DNA of 35,221 bases from a virus. Shown in pieces: positions 1-7,598 of the stretch; position 1 is the stretch's first letter; every line of letters starts with the position of its first letter. The notes under the pieces are model-generated. The model was given only the letters and a program-made list of their open reading frames with translations. It searched no databases and had not been told where the DNA came from. The position numbers and the translations under genes are program-made. The stretch is taken from positions 1 to 35,221 of IMG/VR virus record IMGVR_UViG_3300010354_015568; one strand, 5' to 3'.

Positions 1-78
1 ATAACGCTCGAGGTCATCAAAAATTTGATTGACTTCTGGTTTCATAGTCAAATACTTCTTAAGCCATTTTGCGGCCAT
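1..78 (-). CDS. conserved hypothetical phage protein, 5' end only
   Basis: Only the first 26 codons are in the window; the gene runs off the left edge. It starts MAAKWLKKYLTM at an ATG preceded by AAGGAGATAACA, a strong Shine-Dalgarno (SD) sequence at normal spacing, so the start is well supported. It lies 10 nt downstream of the stop of the QueD-like gene and is probably in the same transcript. Similar N-termini occur, from memory, in small conserved proteins of T4-type marine phages, but I cannot give a function. Confidence 0.7.
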   Translation of the reverse strand, partial: MAAKWLKKYLTMKPEVNQIFDDLERY

Positions 79-88
79 TGTTATCTCC

Positions 89-517
89 TTAGATTTTTAT
101 TGATAGAGAGGGTTGATGAGTGTTGTAAACAATAGTACAACCATTTTCGTTGTCTTCGCTTACACTAATTGTAACATTACGTTCAGGATATCTGTTGGCA
201 ATTTGAACATATAAATCATCTGCGATCATTTCGCAGCTTTTATAATCTAGATTGAGAGTGGAATCGGAATACAAACTCTCCAGCCATCGTTTGAACTGGA
301 TGAATTCGATGTCCCTGTCATTATGGAACACATCGATTGACACCCTGAAGTGGAAAATATGGCGATGAGGGTAACCAAGAAAACTAACATCCGCAAGACC
401 GGGATCCTCCAATGCTGCTGGGTATTTATGAATACCTTCTCGGCCGAATGTTACCCAAATTTGTCTTTGAGCTTGATTCACGATTCTATCCGCAGTTTCT
501 CTTTGTAGTTGATTCAT
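89..517 (-). CDS. QueD/6-pyruvoyl-tetrahydropterin-synthase-like T-fold protein
   Basis: 142 aa, close to the 120-140 aa of QueD/PTPS proteins. The family pattern can be traced: a His in GIHKYPAA (H30), the HRH pair (H51, H53) in place of the canonical HGH zinc ligands followed by an alternating beta strand, DIEFIQFKRWLESLY in place of the Gly-x-Val-x-Asp-Phe helix, LDYKSCEMIADDL (C95, E96) in place of the PT-x-EN helix, and VTISVSEDNENG (E121) in place of the pterin-binding Glu strand. The catalytic Cys that normally sits just before HGH is missing (LGYPHRH), so it may be a divergent enzyme or a non-catalytic relative. QueD makes 6-carboxytetrahydropterin on the way to preQ0; a DpdA-like gene in the same operon fits that pathway. 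The fold is a motif-based inference and the exact reaction is uncertain. It has its own sigma70-like promoter at 546-574. Confidence 0.5.
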   Translation of the reverse strand: MNQLQRETADRIVNQAQRQIWVTFGREGIHKYPAALEDPGLADVSFLGYPHRHIFHFRVSIDVFHNDRDIEFIQFKRWLESLYSDSTLNLDYKSCEMIADDLYVQIANRYPERNVTISVSEDNENGCTIVYNTHQPSLSIKI

Positions 518-545
518 TACCGATAACTCTAGAAGTGGAATTTAT

Positions 546-574
546 ATAATAACATTAAAGTTGATTAGTTGCAA
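546..574 (-). promoter_or_regulatory. sigma70-like promoter for the QueD-like gene
   Basis: On the minus strand TTGCAA (569-574) is separated by exactly 17 nt from TATTAT (546-551). That is 4/6 and 5/6 matches to the host housekeeping consensus. The predicted start near 539 gives a leader of about 22 nt to the ATG at 517. The -35 box lies just past the stop codon of the upstream rSAM gene. The AT-rich background lowers confidence. Confidence 0.5.
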
Positions 575-1734
575 TACTTGTATATGTCCGGAAATATCTG
601 TTTACTGTCCAAATTGCGTCTTCGATCAAGTCGTTGTAGAAAATGAAACACTTCTTTGGGATTTCTATTAGATATTTTAGTTTTTAAACATTTCAAAATA
701 AATTGTAATTGTTGATTATAATTTGACATTCCGTCAATTTCAGACTCGACTTTAGTTATAAGACTATCAACATACTCGTTTGATAAAGTTCTTGGATCGA
801 CTGCTGGTAGAGTGTAATGACCATCGTTTACAAACTGTATACTGATATGATTTTTTTCAAATCCGATACTCTCCATCAGTCTAACAAAATCAAATATAGT
901 AGTAGCATTAAATATGTTGTACACAGAGTTTATAAAAATTTTATCAGTTTTTGATTTTAAAAATAGTAAATTTTCATAAAAAACATTCCAGTCTCCGCCG
1001 TATCTGATGTAATTATATCGTTCATGTGAATCGTCGGCACTAACTACCCACTGACAATTTTTAAATTTTAATAATTGTTCAAATATTTGATTATTTTTAA
1101 TTTTCGACAAGTTAGTGTTTACCCTAACCACACAATCAGGATTGACTTTGTGTAATTCTTCTAATAGCTTGAGATTTTCTTTAATTAGCAAAGGCTCGCC
1201 ACCGGCAAGATATGCTATTTTTATACTATGTATGTTGTCTAGAAAATATTTATATAACTGATTTATTTTTTCATCTGATATGTGATTAACAACGTTCATT
1301 TCGCTGGCCCATGATGAGCTTAGATCGGGTCCGCAATACACACAAGCAAAGTTGCATGTGTTTCTAAATCTTAGATCTGCGTATTGATAGTTAAATTTAG
1401 TAGGATCGTTGAAAAGGTCTGTATTGTAATTTTTGAAATCATTTAGTGCATGTGCTCGCGTGGTGACACTGTAATTAAAGTTATCTTCGTCGGTAGTTAA
1501 CTGATTTGGATAACAACGTTTGCACCCGTCGGGCGAGATACCGTTGAGCATGTCAGATTTAATTTTTATGGCTTTAGGGCCATTTAATATTTCATCTAGC
1601 GAAGAGTTTCTTATGTTACCCAATTTGTTTGTAGATATACAGCAATTATCTATTTCTCCATTGGGCCAAAGATAAAACGAAGTCCATGGCAAAGGGCAAA
1701 ACTGTTTATTGGTTGAATACTCTTTATAACTCAT
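565..1734 (-). CDS. radical SAM protein 1, N-terminal SPASM/twitch-like cluster domain
   Basis: 389 aa. The N-terminal auxiliary-cluster module has C13 in FCPLPWTSF, the pair C31-C32 after PNGEIDN, and CKRC at 71-74. The rSAM core carries CNFACVYC (C127, C131, C134), which would bind the SAM-cleaving [4Fe-4S] cluster, and GGEP at 178-181, which contacts SAM. The C-terminus has a tail motif shared by most of the array (LDRRRN...IFPDIY). Members with this layout are usually called twitch or SPASM-domain rSAM proteins and cleave SAM to a 5'-deoxyadenosyl radical; the substrate is unknown. The gene lies between the QueD-like gene and a diverged copy of that gene's first codons (1758-1808), which suggests it was inserted there. 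Confidence 0.85.
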   Translation of the reverse strand: MSYKEYSTNKQFCPLPWTSFYLWPNGEIDNCCISTNKLGNIRNSSLDEILNGPKAIKIKSDMLNGISPDGCKRCYPNQLTTDEDNFNYSVTTRAHALNDFKNYNTDLFNDPTKFNYQYADLRFRNTCNFACVYCGPDLSSSWASEMNVVNHISDEKINQLYKYFLDNIHSIKIAYLAGGEPLLIKENLKLLEELHKVNPDCVVRVNTNLSKIKNNQIFEQLLKFKNCQWVVSADDSHERYNYIRYGGDWNVFYENLLFLKSKTDKIFINSVYNIFNATTIFDFVRLMESIGFEKNHISIQFVNDGHYTLPAVDPRTLSNEYVDSLITKVESEIDGMSNYNQQLQFILKCLKTKISNRNPKEVFHFLQRLDRRRNLDSKQIFPDIYKYCN

Positions 1735-1757
1735 TTAATTATTTTAGTCTTTGGTAG

Positions 1758-1808
1758 TCAGTAAATACTTATAATTCTTTCTACAGTTTCTCGTTGTTCT
1801 TGATTCAT
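1758..1808 (-). pseudogene. possible duplicated remnant of the QueD-like gene start
   Basis: A 16-codon reading frame starts 2 nt after the stop of rSAM 2 and ends in TGA. It encodes MNQEQRETVERIISIY, against MNQLQRETADRIVNQ at the start of the QueD-like protein: 9 of the first 13 residues and 30 of 39 nt are identical, including the first nine bases. Either the 5' end of the QueD-like gene was duplicated when rSAM 1 entered between rSAM 2 and that gene, or this is an independent short leader peptide. It is too short to act as an enzyme. Confidence 0.5.
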
Positions 1809-1810
1809 TG

Positions 1811-2968
1811 TTAGTAAAGTTTATAATTGAATATACTTTCAAATTTTTCATTTCTAGATTCATCGAAGTCTTTGGTAAATTCTACAAATTCTTTATACTC
1901 TTCACTGTTATAAGAATTAGATAATTCTTTCCTCCATATTTTAAATCCGTTGATTAAGAAAGAAAAGTTTGGTATGTCTTGAATTAAACTTTCTGCTAAA
2001 TCAATTTGTTCAATAGCCCTAGACCGTAGATCATCGTTTAACACATAAATTTTTATTGGTTTTGGATTTTGAATTAATTTCATAATAAACCAAGTTGAAG
2101 TATTTGCATTATACAATCTTAGTAGGAATTTTGTAAAATTTTCTAAGTCTAAAATTGTATAGGCGCTTAATGAACTATTTACGACAAGATTGCAGTTTTT
2201 TAACTTAGCTAATTCAAAGCAATTTTTTTCTACAACAGCCCAATTGGTTCCATATCTTTGGTACTCGGCTACTTGATTAGATCCGTCTAAGCTAAGAGTA
2301 ATGTGTAGAGATTTAAATTTTTTTAATTTTTCGACAATTCTTTCGTTATACACACTAGCATTAGTGTGAAATTGTAATGTTGCATTTTGACTTATGTTAT
2401 TATCATTCATATAATCAAGTAGATCATAATACTGTCTAATGATCATCGGCTCTCCGCCGGTTAGCATGATCCATTTTGCCTGCGGTAATGCTTTTTTAAT
2501 TTGATTAAAATCTTCTTCAGATATTTCTTCAAGTGCAGTCTGTTGATTGTCGTTGACAAAAAGCCATTTTTTTAAATGAGGTTTCTCTTCTAACTCCATA
2601 GCAATTCGATTGCTGTCTACCGGTGTACACATTCTGCAACTAAAATTACATAGATTACTGGCACGTATTTCTATATATTGTAAGTCAATCTCAGAATCTA
2701 CTGTTAAACCTTCTGGGGACAACGGAGTGATTTTATTATAGACTTGTGTTCGGATACTTTCTAAGCCAGCATCTTCAAATTCCCAACAGTTGCGACAACC
2801 GTCAGGTCTTTTGCCGGCAAGAAACTCTTGCTTAATTTTTTTAAGCATTACACTGTTTTTATAATCGGCTGGGGTGCCGGGAACAAACTCGCGGTGAGTA
2901 CAACATATTTTTGAACCATTTTTATTATAGAATATACTAGTCCACGGTGCCGGGCAAAAGCTGTTCAT
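1811..2968 (-). CDS. radical SAM protein 2, N-terminal SPASM/twitch-like cluster domain
   Basis: 385 aa. Auxiliary-cluster Cys are C5 (FCPAPWTS), C22-C23 and CRNC (58-61). The rSAM triad is CNFSCRMC (C107, C111, C114), followed by TP as in rSAM 3. GGEP is at 171-174 after a hydrophobic strand (WIMLT). The tail is a variant of the array motif (FDESRNEKFESIF). Its ATG overlaps the stop of the 178-aa upstream gene as ATGA (2965-2968), so translation is probably coupled. The protein is full length and intact; no substrate is indicated. Confidence 0.85.
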   Translation of the reverse strand: MNSFCPAPWTSIFYNKNGSKICCTHREFVPGTPADYKNSVMLKKIKQEFLAGKRPDGCRNCWEFEDAGLESIRTQVYNKITPLSPEGLTVDSEIDLQYIEIRASNLCNFSCRMCTPVDSNRIAMELEEKPHLKKWLFVNDNQQTALEEISEEDFNQIKKALPQAKWIMLTGGEPMIIRQYYDLLDYMNDNNISQNATLQFHTNASVYNERIVEKLKKFKSLHITLSLDGSNQVAEYQRYGTNWAVVEKNCFELAKLKNCNLVVNSSLSAYTILDLENFTKFLLRLYNANTSTWFIMKLIQNPKPIKIYVLNDDLRSRAIEQIDLAESLIQDIPNFSFLINGFKIWRKELSNSYNSEEYKEFVEFTKDFDESRNEKFESIFNYKLY

Positions 2969-3501
2969 TTAATAATTTCGTCTTTAGTATATTTAGACCA
3001 GTCAGTGAAAATCATATCTCTTTTCATCAAAGTATGTACACTATGACACCATACACCGGGATTAGTTGCTGCAAAGTCTTTGTCGTCTAACTTAATTACA
3101 GCATTATATCCCAATTGTTGTATATAAGGCAATTTAACCGATATCATTGGTATAAATTTGTGATGTTCAGTTAGTCCGGTTTCTAATAAACCTTCTGCGT
3201 CACTGACATCTATATCTAAAGTGCACCAGTATCCTCGCATGATAAAAGACGATATCATGTTGGTCCAGCGAGTCCAATCCTGACTAGTGGAACGGCCGGT
3301 TGGAAAACTTTGATTGGCACCAAAATAGATATGTTGAATAGATTCATTTCCTAACTTTGTATAAGGATCGTTTAGAATTTTTTCTATTTCTTCTACAGGT
3401 TGTACACCTACAACGAAAAGAGTCTTTAGCCCGTAAGCAGGGCTATGTTCTACTTCTTTGCCTAAAAACATTGAAACTTTATTATGTCCAGGTCTATCCA
3501 T
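2965..3501 (-). CDS. conserved hypothetical phage protein
   Basis: 178 aa, no signal peptide or membrane segment. It is alpha/beta in appearance with conserved-looking stretches: an early strand LKTLFVVGV, HIYFGANQSFP, GYWCTLDIDVSD, FIPMISVKLPYI, NAVIKLDDKDF and NPGVWC. I recall similar proteins in T4-type marine phages but know no function. It is coupled on both sides: its ATG shares TAATG with the stop of the DUF465-like gene (3501), and its stop overlaps the ATG of rSAM 2. That places it between the DpdA-like gene and the rSAM pair as a possible pathway partner. Confidence 0.75.
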   Translation of the reverse strand: MDRPGHNKVSMFLGKEVEHSPAYGLKTLFVVGVQPVEEIEKILNDPYTKLGNESIQHIYFGANQSFPTGRSTSQDWTRWTNMISSFIMRGYWCTLDIDVSDAEGLLETGLTEHHKFIPMISVKLPYIQQLGYNAVIKLDDKDFAATNPGVWCHSVHTLMKRDMIFTDWSKYTKDEIIK

Positions 3502-3710
3502 TATTCATCACCGTAACCTATACGTTGAGTATCTTCTTCCCATTGAAGTTTTGTCAATCTTGAAATTTCGTCTTTGATTTGTAGTTTGCGTTTTTTCATT
3601 TCTGACAGTTTTTCAACTTCAACATGAGGATGATTACGCTCCATGTCATCGATTTGTTTGTTTAAAGTTCTATGTGCTTCTTGCAATTGATGGATTTTTT
3701 CTCTATACAT
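3501..3710 (-). CDS. DUF465/YdcH-like small coiled-coil protein
   Basis: 69 aa, almost wholly helical and charged (MYREKIHQLQEAHRTLNKQ). The C-terminal half, EVEKLSEMKKRKLQIKDEISRL, resembles the DUF465 (YdcH) K-K-x-K-L-x-x-K-D-E-I signature. I chose ATG 3710 over the longer upstream reading because GGAGGAG lies at ideal spacing before it and the extension would run into the DpdA-like gene, whose stop is at 3712. Its stop forms TAATG with the next start at 3501. The molecular role of DUF465 proteins is not established. Confidence 0.7.
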   Translation of the reverse strand: MYREKIHQLQEAHRTLNKQIDDMERNHPHVEVEKLSEMKKRKLQIKDEISRLTKLQWEEDTQRIGYGDE

Positions 3711-3711
3711 A

Positions 3712-5250
3712 TTACTCCTCCAAATGAGATTGCATAATGTCGGCTGCTTCGTCTTCGGACATGTCATCCATGTCACTCTCTACAGTCTCAAAAAGTGCAT
3801 TAAACATTGTACGACTGTTTTTTGTCTTTTTTCCTTTAAACCCGCGAGTGCCAATGATATCCATCCAGTAACTATCATAGTAATTGATAATTGCTTCTGC
3901 ACTTGCTCGATCGGGCGCAGAAAAAACAGCGTCAACAATATCTTCAAATTTTGAGTGATCACCATTACGGTGCCACAACATGGCAGGACGTTGGCCTGCA
4001 TCAAATGTTCTATTGGCACGTTGAACCGATTCAATGTGTGTCCATACGTTGTGCCCCATCATTAGTGCATAACTAAAACTGTCCCACGAAGTCTTGCCTT
4101 CTTTTCCATTTTTATTTAGATCACCGGGTTTATATATACAAACATCTTTAATTTGCAAATGCTGACTTATTGGGCTTTCGTCAAAATGATCAAATATACC
4201 ATCTTGTATGACTGCATCACCAAATTTTCTAGTGTCGGTTGCATACTTTTTATCATCGGCACTGGAATTCATTCTGTACGACCATTTGCTATCGTGAGTC
4301 AAGTCGATTTGATGATACATTTGTCCGTTAGCAGTTGCCAGGAATGGACTGGCACAATCAAATGAAATAGTGAAGTTGGGGTTAACGTATCGCCGCACGG
4401 CTCGCTGTACAACTGTGAGCAATACTGCCCATTCCAACTTGCTTGTTCCCAAAAAATGCATCCAATCATGCCGACCTTCTTGTAACAAGTTATCATATCG
4501 CAGTGCTACCAATCGTTTCAGCACAAGGTGAATGTCGCACATGTTCTGACCGCCCATGGCCCAACCATCAAAGTGTGTGTCGGGGTACTTGGCAGGATCG
4601 CAGTACTCTTTCATTTCTTCGTACCATTCGTCGGCACTGGTATGATTGTCGCCTTGTAAAACATTTAAAAACTTTGCGCCACCGTTGTTTTTACCTCGAC
4701 GATGTTGCATAAAATAGTTATTGTTATACTTTGTAGCATCCACAGCTTCTTGTAGAGTTCGTATACCGCAGGCATCGCTAGCTTTTTTATCATGAATGAC
4801 CCAAGTGGGAATATCTAGAATCATGCCATAGTCAGCAATACCATCTAACCATTTAAGAACACTAGAGCGTTTCTTTTCTGCCTTGGCACAACCTGAGTTA
4901 GCCTTCCAGTCGCCTTCCCACAATCCTTTAGCGATCTGGAATCCGCCCGAGTCGCCTAGCATGAATGTACCTGGTTCACGTTTACGAACCATATCCTCAC
5001 TGGCATCTTCTTTGTTCAAATCTAGGTTTGCGTGTCCGCCCGAGTACAGGCTCCACCGGTAAGGGAAGAGGGCTTGTTGACTGTTGAGCCAATTGAATTG
5101 CTCCATGTCTTGTAGTGCCTTAGGCATACGAGCAGGATCAACATAATCATTGTTAACACGTTGTTTTCCTATAAAAGTTGCATAGAAACCAGATATGGCA
5201 GGCAAGAACACTGCATAGTCTAATTGTTTTGCTGTCAAATTATCCTGCAT
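3712..5250 (-). CDS. dpdA: tRNA-guanine-transglycosylase-like protein, probable DpdA-type DNA transglycosylase
   Basis: 512 aa. It carries the TGT superfamily landmarks in order: DSGGFQ at 100-105 (general acid/base Asp), LDIPT (D146, base-recognition region), LNVLQG at 195-200, GWAMGG at 229-234, and SFDCASP with D298 in place of the nucleophilic Asp of TGT. The C-terminal Cys-rich zinc site of classical TGT is not evident, a difference expected of DpdA-type relatives. TGT enzymes swap guanine for preQ1 or queuine in tRNA, whereas phage DpdA proteins place 7-deazaguanine derivatives in DNA. The phage setting and the QueD-like gene in the same operon favour DNA as substrate, but that is inference. 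It overlaps the sulfotransferase gene by 11 nt. Confidence 0.75.
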   Translation of the reverse strand: MQDNLTAKQLDYAVFLPAISGFYATFIGKQRVNNDYVDPARMPKALQDMEQFNWLNSQQALFPYRWSLYSGGHANLDLNKEDASEDMVRKREPGTFMLGDSGGFQIAKGLWEGDWKANSGCAKAEKKRSSVLKWLDGIADYGMILDIPTWVIHDKKASDACGIRTLQEAVDATKYNNNYFMQHRRGKNNGGAKFLNVLQGDNHTSADEWYEEMKEYCDPAKYPDTHFDGWAMGGQNMCDIHLVLKRLVALRYDNLLQEGRHDWMHFLGTSKLEWAVLLTVVQRAVRRYVNPNFTISFDCASPFLATANGQMYHQIDLTHDSKWSYRMNSSADDKKYATDTRKFGDAVIQDGIFDHFDESPISQHLQIKDVCIYKPGDLNKNGKEGKTSWDSFSYALMMGHNVWTHIESVQRANRTFDAGQRPAMLWHRNGDHSKFEDIVDAVFSAPDRASAEAIINYYDSYWMDIIGTRGFKGKKTKNSRTMFNALFETVESDMDDMSEDEAADIMQSHLEE

Positions 5251-5866
5251 AAAATTTTACCGAGTTAATTAGTTTGTAGTCTTGTGCAAAGAATGACTTT
5301 AGATTATAAAGGTATTTAGAATTATTTTCAATTGTTTGTTTAAAAATTTGTTTAAACTTTTTTCTCTCTGGGTTGTCTACAGTTACATGTTGATAATCAT
5401 AATTGTAATATCTGTTAGACATTCCGCGACTGTTTAAGAAATGGCTGAACAAATTTCTATATTCGGGCCCACATAGGAAAAAAGTACAGTTATCAAGATT
5501 TAATTTTTCTAAAAACAAAACTTGTTGTTCGGTATGGTCATCAAATGCCACCCGATCAAAAATTAAATCAAAAAAACAAGTAGAAAAATATGCGCTATCT
5601 ATATTTCGATGATACAAATACATGTATTCTGCTATGCCGCTTAACCATCTTTCAACAGGATCTCTCAGAACAATCAATGCATGCTTATTGTATAGATTAT
5701 CTGTGTGGTAATTGTAATTTTCCCATTGCCAATCTTTTAGATTGGGCTTGGTCCACGAACTTGCATTTTTTGGAATGTTAACGTACATAAGGTCATGCTT
5801 GGGGTGACTCATACACTCACCAAATACATGACCTTTATGTTTGTAATACTCTAAAAAACTTATCAC
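5240..5866 (-). CDS. sulfotransferase-family protein (Sulfotransfer_2-like)
   Basis: 208 aa. Two PAPS-binding signatures are visible: the 5'-phosphosulfate loop as NIPKNASSW (residues 30-38) and the 3'-phosphate loop as LRDPVERWLSG (67-77) with the typical Arg and Ser. Size and spacing fit small membrane-free sulfotransferases that transfer sulfate from PAPS to sugars or other hydroxyls. The acceptor is unknown. The ATG overlaps the clamp stop as ATGA (5863-5866), so it is translated with the clamp. No PAPS-synthesis gene is in the window; the donor would come from the host. Confidence 0.8.
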   Translation of the reverse strand: MISFLEYYKHKGHVFGECMSHPKHDLMYVNIPKNASSWTKPNLKDWQWENYNYHTDNLYNKHALIVLRDPVERWLSGIAEYMYLYHRNIDSAYFSTCFFDLIFDRVAFDDHTEQQVLFLEKLNLDNCTFFLCGPEYRNLFSHFLNSRGMSNRYYNYDYQHVTVDNPERKKFKQIFKQTIENNSKYLYNLKSFFAQDYKLINSVKFYAG

Positions 5867-6594
5867 TTTGTTTGTGCAGGGAGAATATAATTATAAATTG
5901 CCAGTCCTGAATCTACTGTAATTTGTGCTGCACCATCATCGCTGAAACGAATAATTTTGTTACCTGGTAATCCTAAGATATTGATTACAACGGAAACAGG
6001 CCAATGCCATGGTTTGGTCAATGAGCCAGCTACATCATGTGCAAATACAAAATTTCCTGCATGGCTACTATGATCACCAAAATAGAACACTAAGTTATTA
6101 TTTTCAACTTTGGCAACAAAAGAAGTTTCTTCGCTATTTGCACTCGCTTGAAATTTTAATCTTTGAATGGCTGCTACACTTGGTTCAATTTCTACACCCC
6201 ATGTGACACCTCGGAATTTTACTGTTTTTAATTTATCATTAACAACTTCCGCACTCATAAATCGATAATCATTTTTAAAATCTTTGCCTTTATTTTCAAA
6301 ATGAATACCAGCTGGTACAGTGTTATTATCCTTGTTATTTGTAATGATATTAACAGTAGCGTCTTCTTTGTATTCAGGAATATTAAGAATAGTGTTTAAT
6401 TTTCCCAAATTTGGCATACCAAATACACCAATAAATTCTGGAATAGGATTATGAAATCTTGCTTCTAGTATTGCAACTCTTTCTTCTGATACTGCATTAA
6501 TTAATGTTTCATTCTCTGTTCCTGTAATTTTTAATAAATCAATTACCCCCAAAGAATGTGTATGTGAAACGATGTCTAGTAGATAATCTCGCAT
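5863..6594 (-). CDS. DNA polymerase sliding clamp (T4 gp45-like)
   Basis: 243 aa, near the 220-230 aa of T4-type clamps. The region FIGVFGMPNLGKLNTIL (54-70) and the late NLVFYFGDH/AGNFVFAHDVAG segment recall clamp proteins of T4-type marine phages. The protein is rich in beta strands with no enzymatic motif, as expected of a toroidal processivity factor. It is encoded two genes downstream of the polymerase, whose last residues look like a clamp-binding peptide. In T4 the clamp also activates late promoters. It has its own strong sigma70 promoter (6618-6646) and an SD sequence (GGAG). The assignment rests on recall and context. Confidence 0.75.
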   Translation of the reverse strand: MRDYLLDIVSHTHSLGVIDLLKITGTENETLINAVSEERVAILEARFHNPIPEFIGVFGMPNLGKLNTILNIPEYKEDATVNIITNNKDNNTVPAGIHFENKGKDFKNDYRFMSAEVVNDKLKTVKFRGVTWGVEIEPSVAAIQRLKFQASANSEETSFVAKVENNNLVFYFGDHSSHAGNFVFAHDVAGSLTKPWHWPVSVVINILGLPGNKIIRFSDDGAAQITVDSGLAIYNYILPAQTK

Positions 6595-6617
6595 TTTTTT
6601 CTCCGTAACGATTGCTT

Positions 6618-6646
6618 ATTGTATAACAAAAGATTTAGTTTGTCAA
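6618..6646 (-). promoter_or_regulatory. strong sigma70-type promoter for the clamp operon
   Basis: On the minus strand a perfect TTGACA (6641-6646), exactly 17 nt, then TACAAT (6618-6623, 5/6). The start would be near 6611, giving a leader of about 17 nt that contains the GGAG ribosome site before ATG 6594. It sits in the 54-nt gap between the methyltransferase stop and the clamp start, one of few clean gaps in this region, and would let host RNA polymerase express clamp, sulfotransferase and DpdA-like genes early. Confidence 0.8.
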
Positions 6647-6648
6647 AA

Positions 6649-7572
6649 TTAATAATACTTTATTTCACCAAGTGCTTGGTGAGCTTTGACTGTTTTGAGT
6701 ACACCTGGTTTTTGTAATTCAATCCAACTGGTAGATGGTAAAAAATCATAACATGCAGAAACAACGAAACCTAAACTTTCTGCAAGTGGGATCAACATGC
6801 TCTTAGGCACATAACTCATAAAATAATTTTCGCATAAACCAGCACTTGCTGACAAGTCTGCATTGTTGTATGTGAATAGCATAGTGCCGCCTGGTCGAAG
6901 CCAAGCCATACTTTGGATTAGATATTGCTTTATAGTATCCAAACTTAAATAATTGAAGTAATCATGACTAAAAATAAATCCAAATTGATTCTGTGGTAAG
7001 CCTTCTATTACAAATTGATTTATTTTATATTTTCTTAATCTAGCTTGGTATTGCGGTACAAACTGGTCGGATGCAGAATCTAAAAACTCATCATGATGAT
7101 CAGATATGTACAATGGATCAAATCCAATCAAATGCTTGGTCCATTCTCCGTCTCTACAACTGATTTGCAAAGCAGGATACTTCCATGAATTATGTAAAAA
7201 AATTCTACTTAACAAAATCTGTTCCGATCCTTCTGCCAGACTGATTTTTTTAACATTGCGTATAAATTCTATATCTTCTGACAAACATTCAGTCTGATAG
7301 TTTTTGGTAAAAAATTTTTGTGTAAGTTGATTGATTTCGGCGTTCATTTCCTCAATCAAAGAGTTAATTTTGTCTAAGTCTTTGAGAGAATTATGATATA
7401 TTTGTAGATGTTCGTCGGCAATGGTTTTTATTTTATTTGCAAAATATTCATTTGCTTGGTCGGCTACTAAGGTAAGTGAGTAAGCGTTTTCGTCCACAGT
7501 TTTTTTGATAGACGTCAGGTTCAATGCTTCCTTTAAGAAATTACGCACGTACACTAATTCATGTAGTTTCAT
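6649..7572 (-). CDS. class I SAM-dependent methyltransferase-like protein
   Basis: 307 aa. The first ~120 residues are helical and probably coiled-coil. The second half looks like a Rossmann methyltransferase: PALQISCRDGEW where motif I would lie, FGFIFSHDYFNY as the post-II strand, and AWLRPGGTMLFTYNN as the characteristic strand 5 segment. The glycine-rich SAM loop is degenerate, so it may be a weak or repurposed enzyme. It follows the polymerase gene by 26 nt. The ATG has no SD; an AATAAATA box (7596-7603) overlaps the polymerase stop. Substrate unknown. Confidence 0.6.
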   Translation of the reverse strand: MKLHELVYVRNFLKEALNLTSIKKTVDENAYSLTLVADQANEYFANKIKTIADEHLQIYHNSLKDLDKINSLIEEMNAEINQLTQKFFTKNYQTECLSEDIEFIRNVKKISLAEGSEQILLSRIFLHNSWKYPALQISCRDGEWTKHLIGFDPLYISDHHDEFLDSASDQFVPQYQARLRKYKINQFVIEGLPQNQFGFIFSHDYFNYLSLDTIKQYLIQSMAWLRPGGTMLFTYNNADLSASAGLCENYFMSYVPKSMLIPLAESLGFVVSACYDFLPSTSWIELQKPGVLKTVKAHQALGEIKYY

Positions 7573-7598
7573 TGATCGAGTATTTTGAAGTATTTTAT

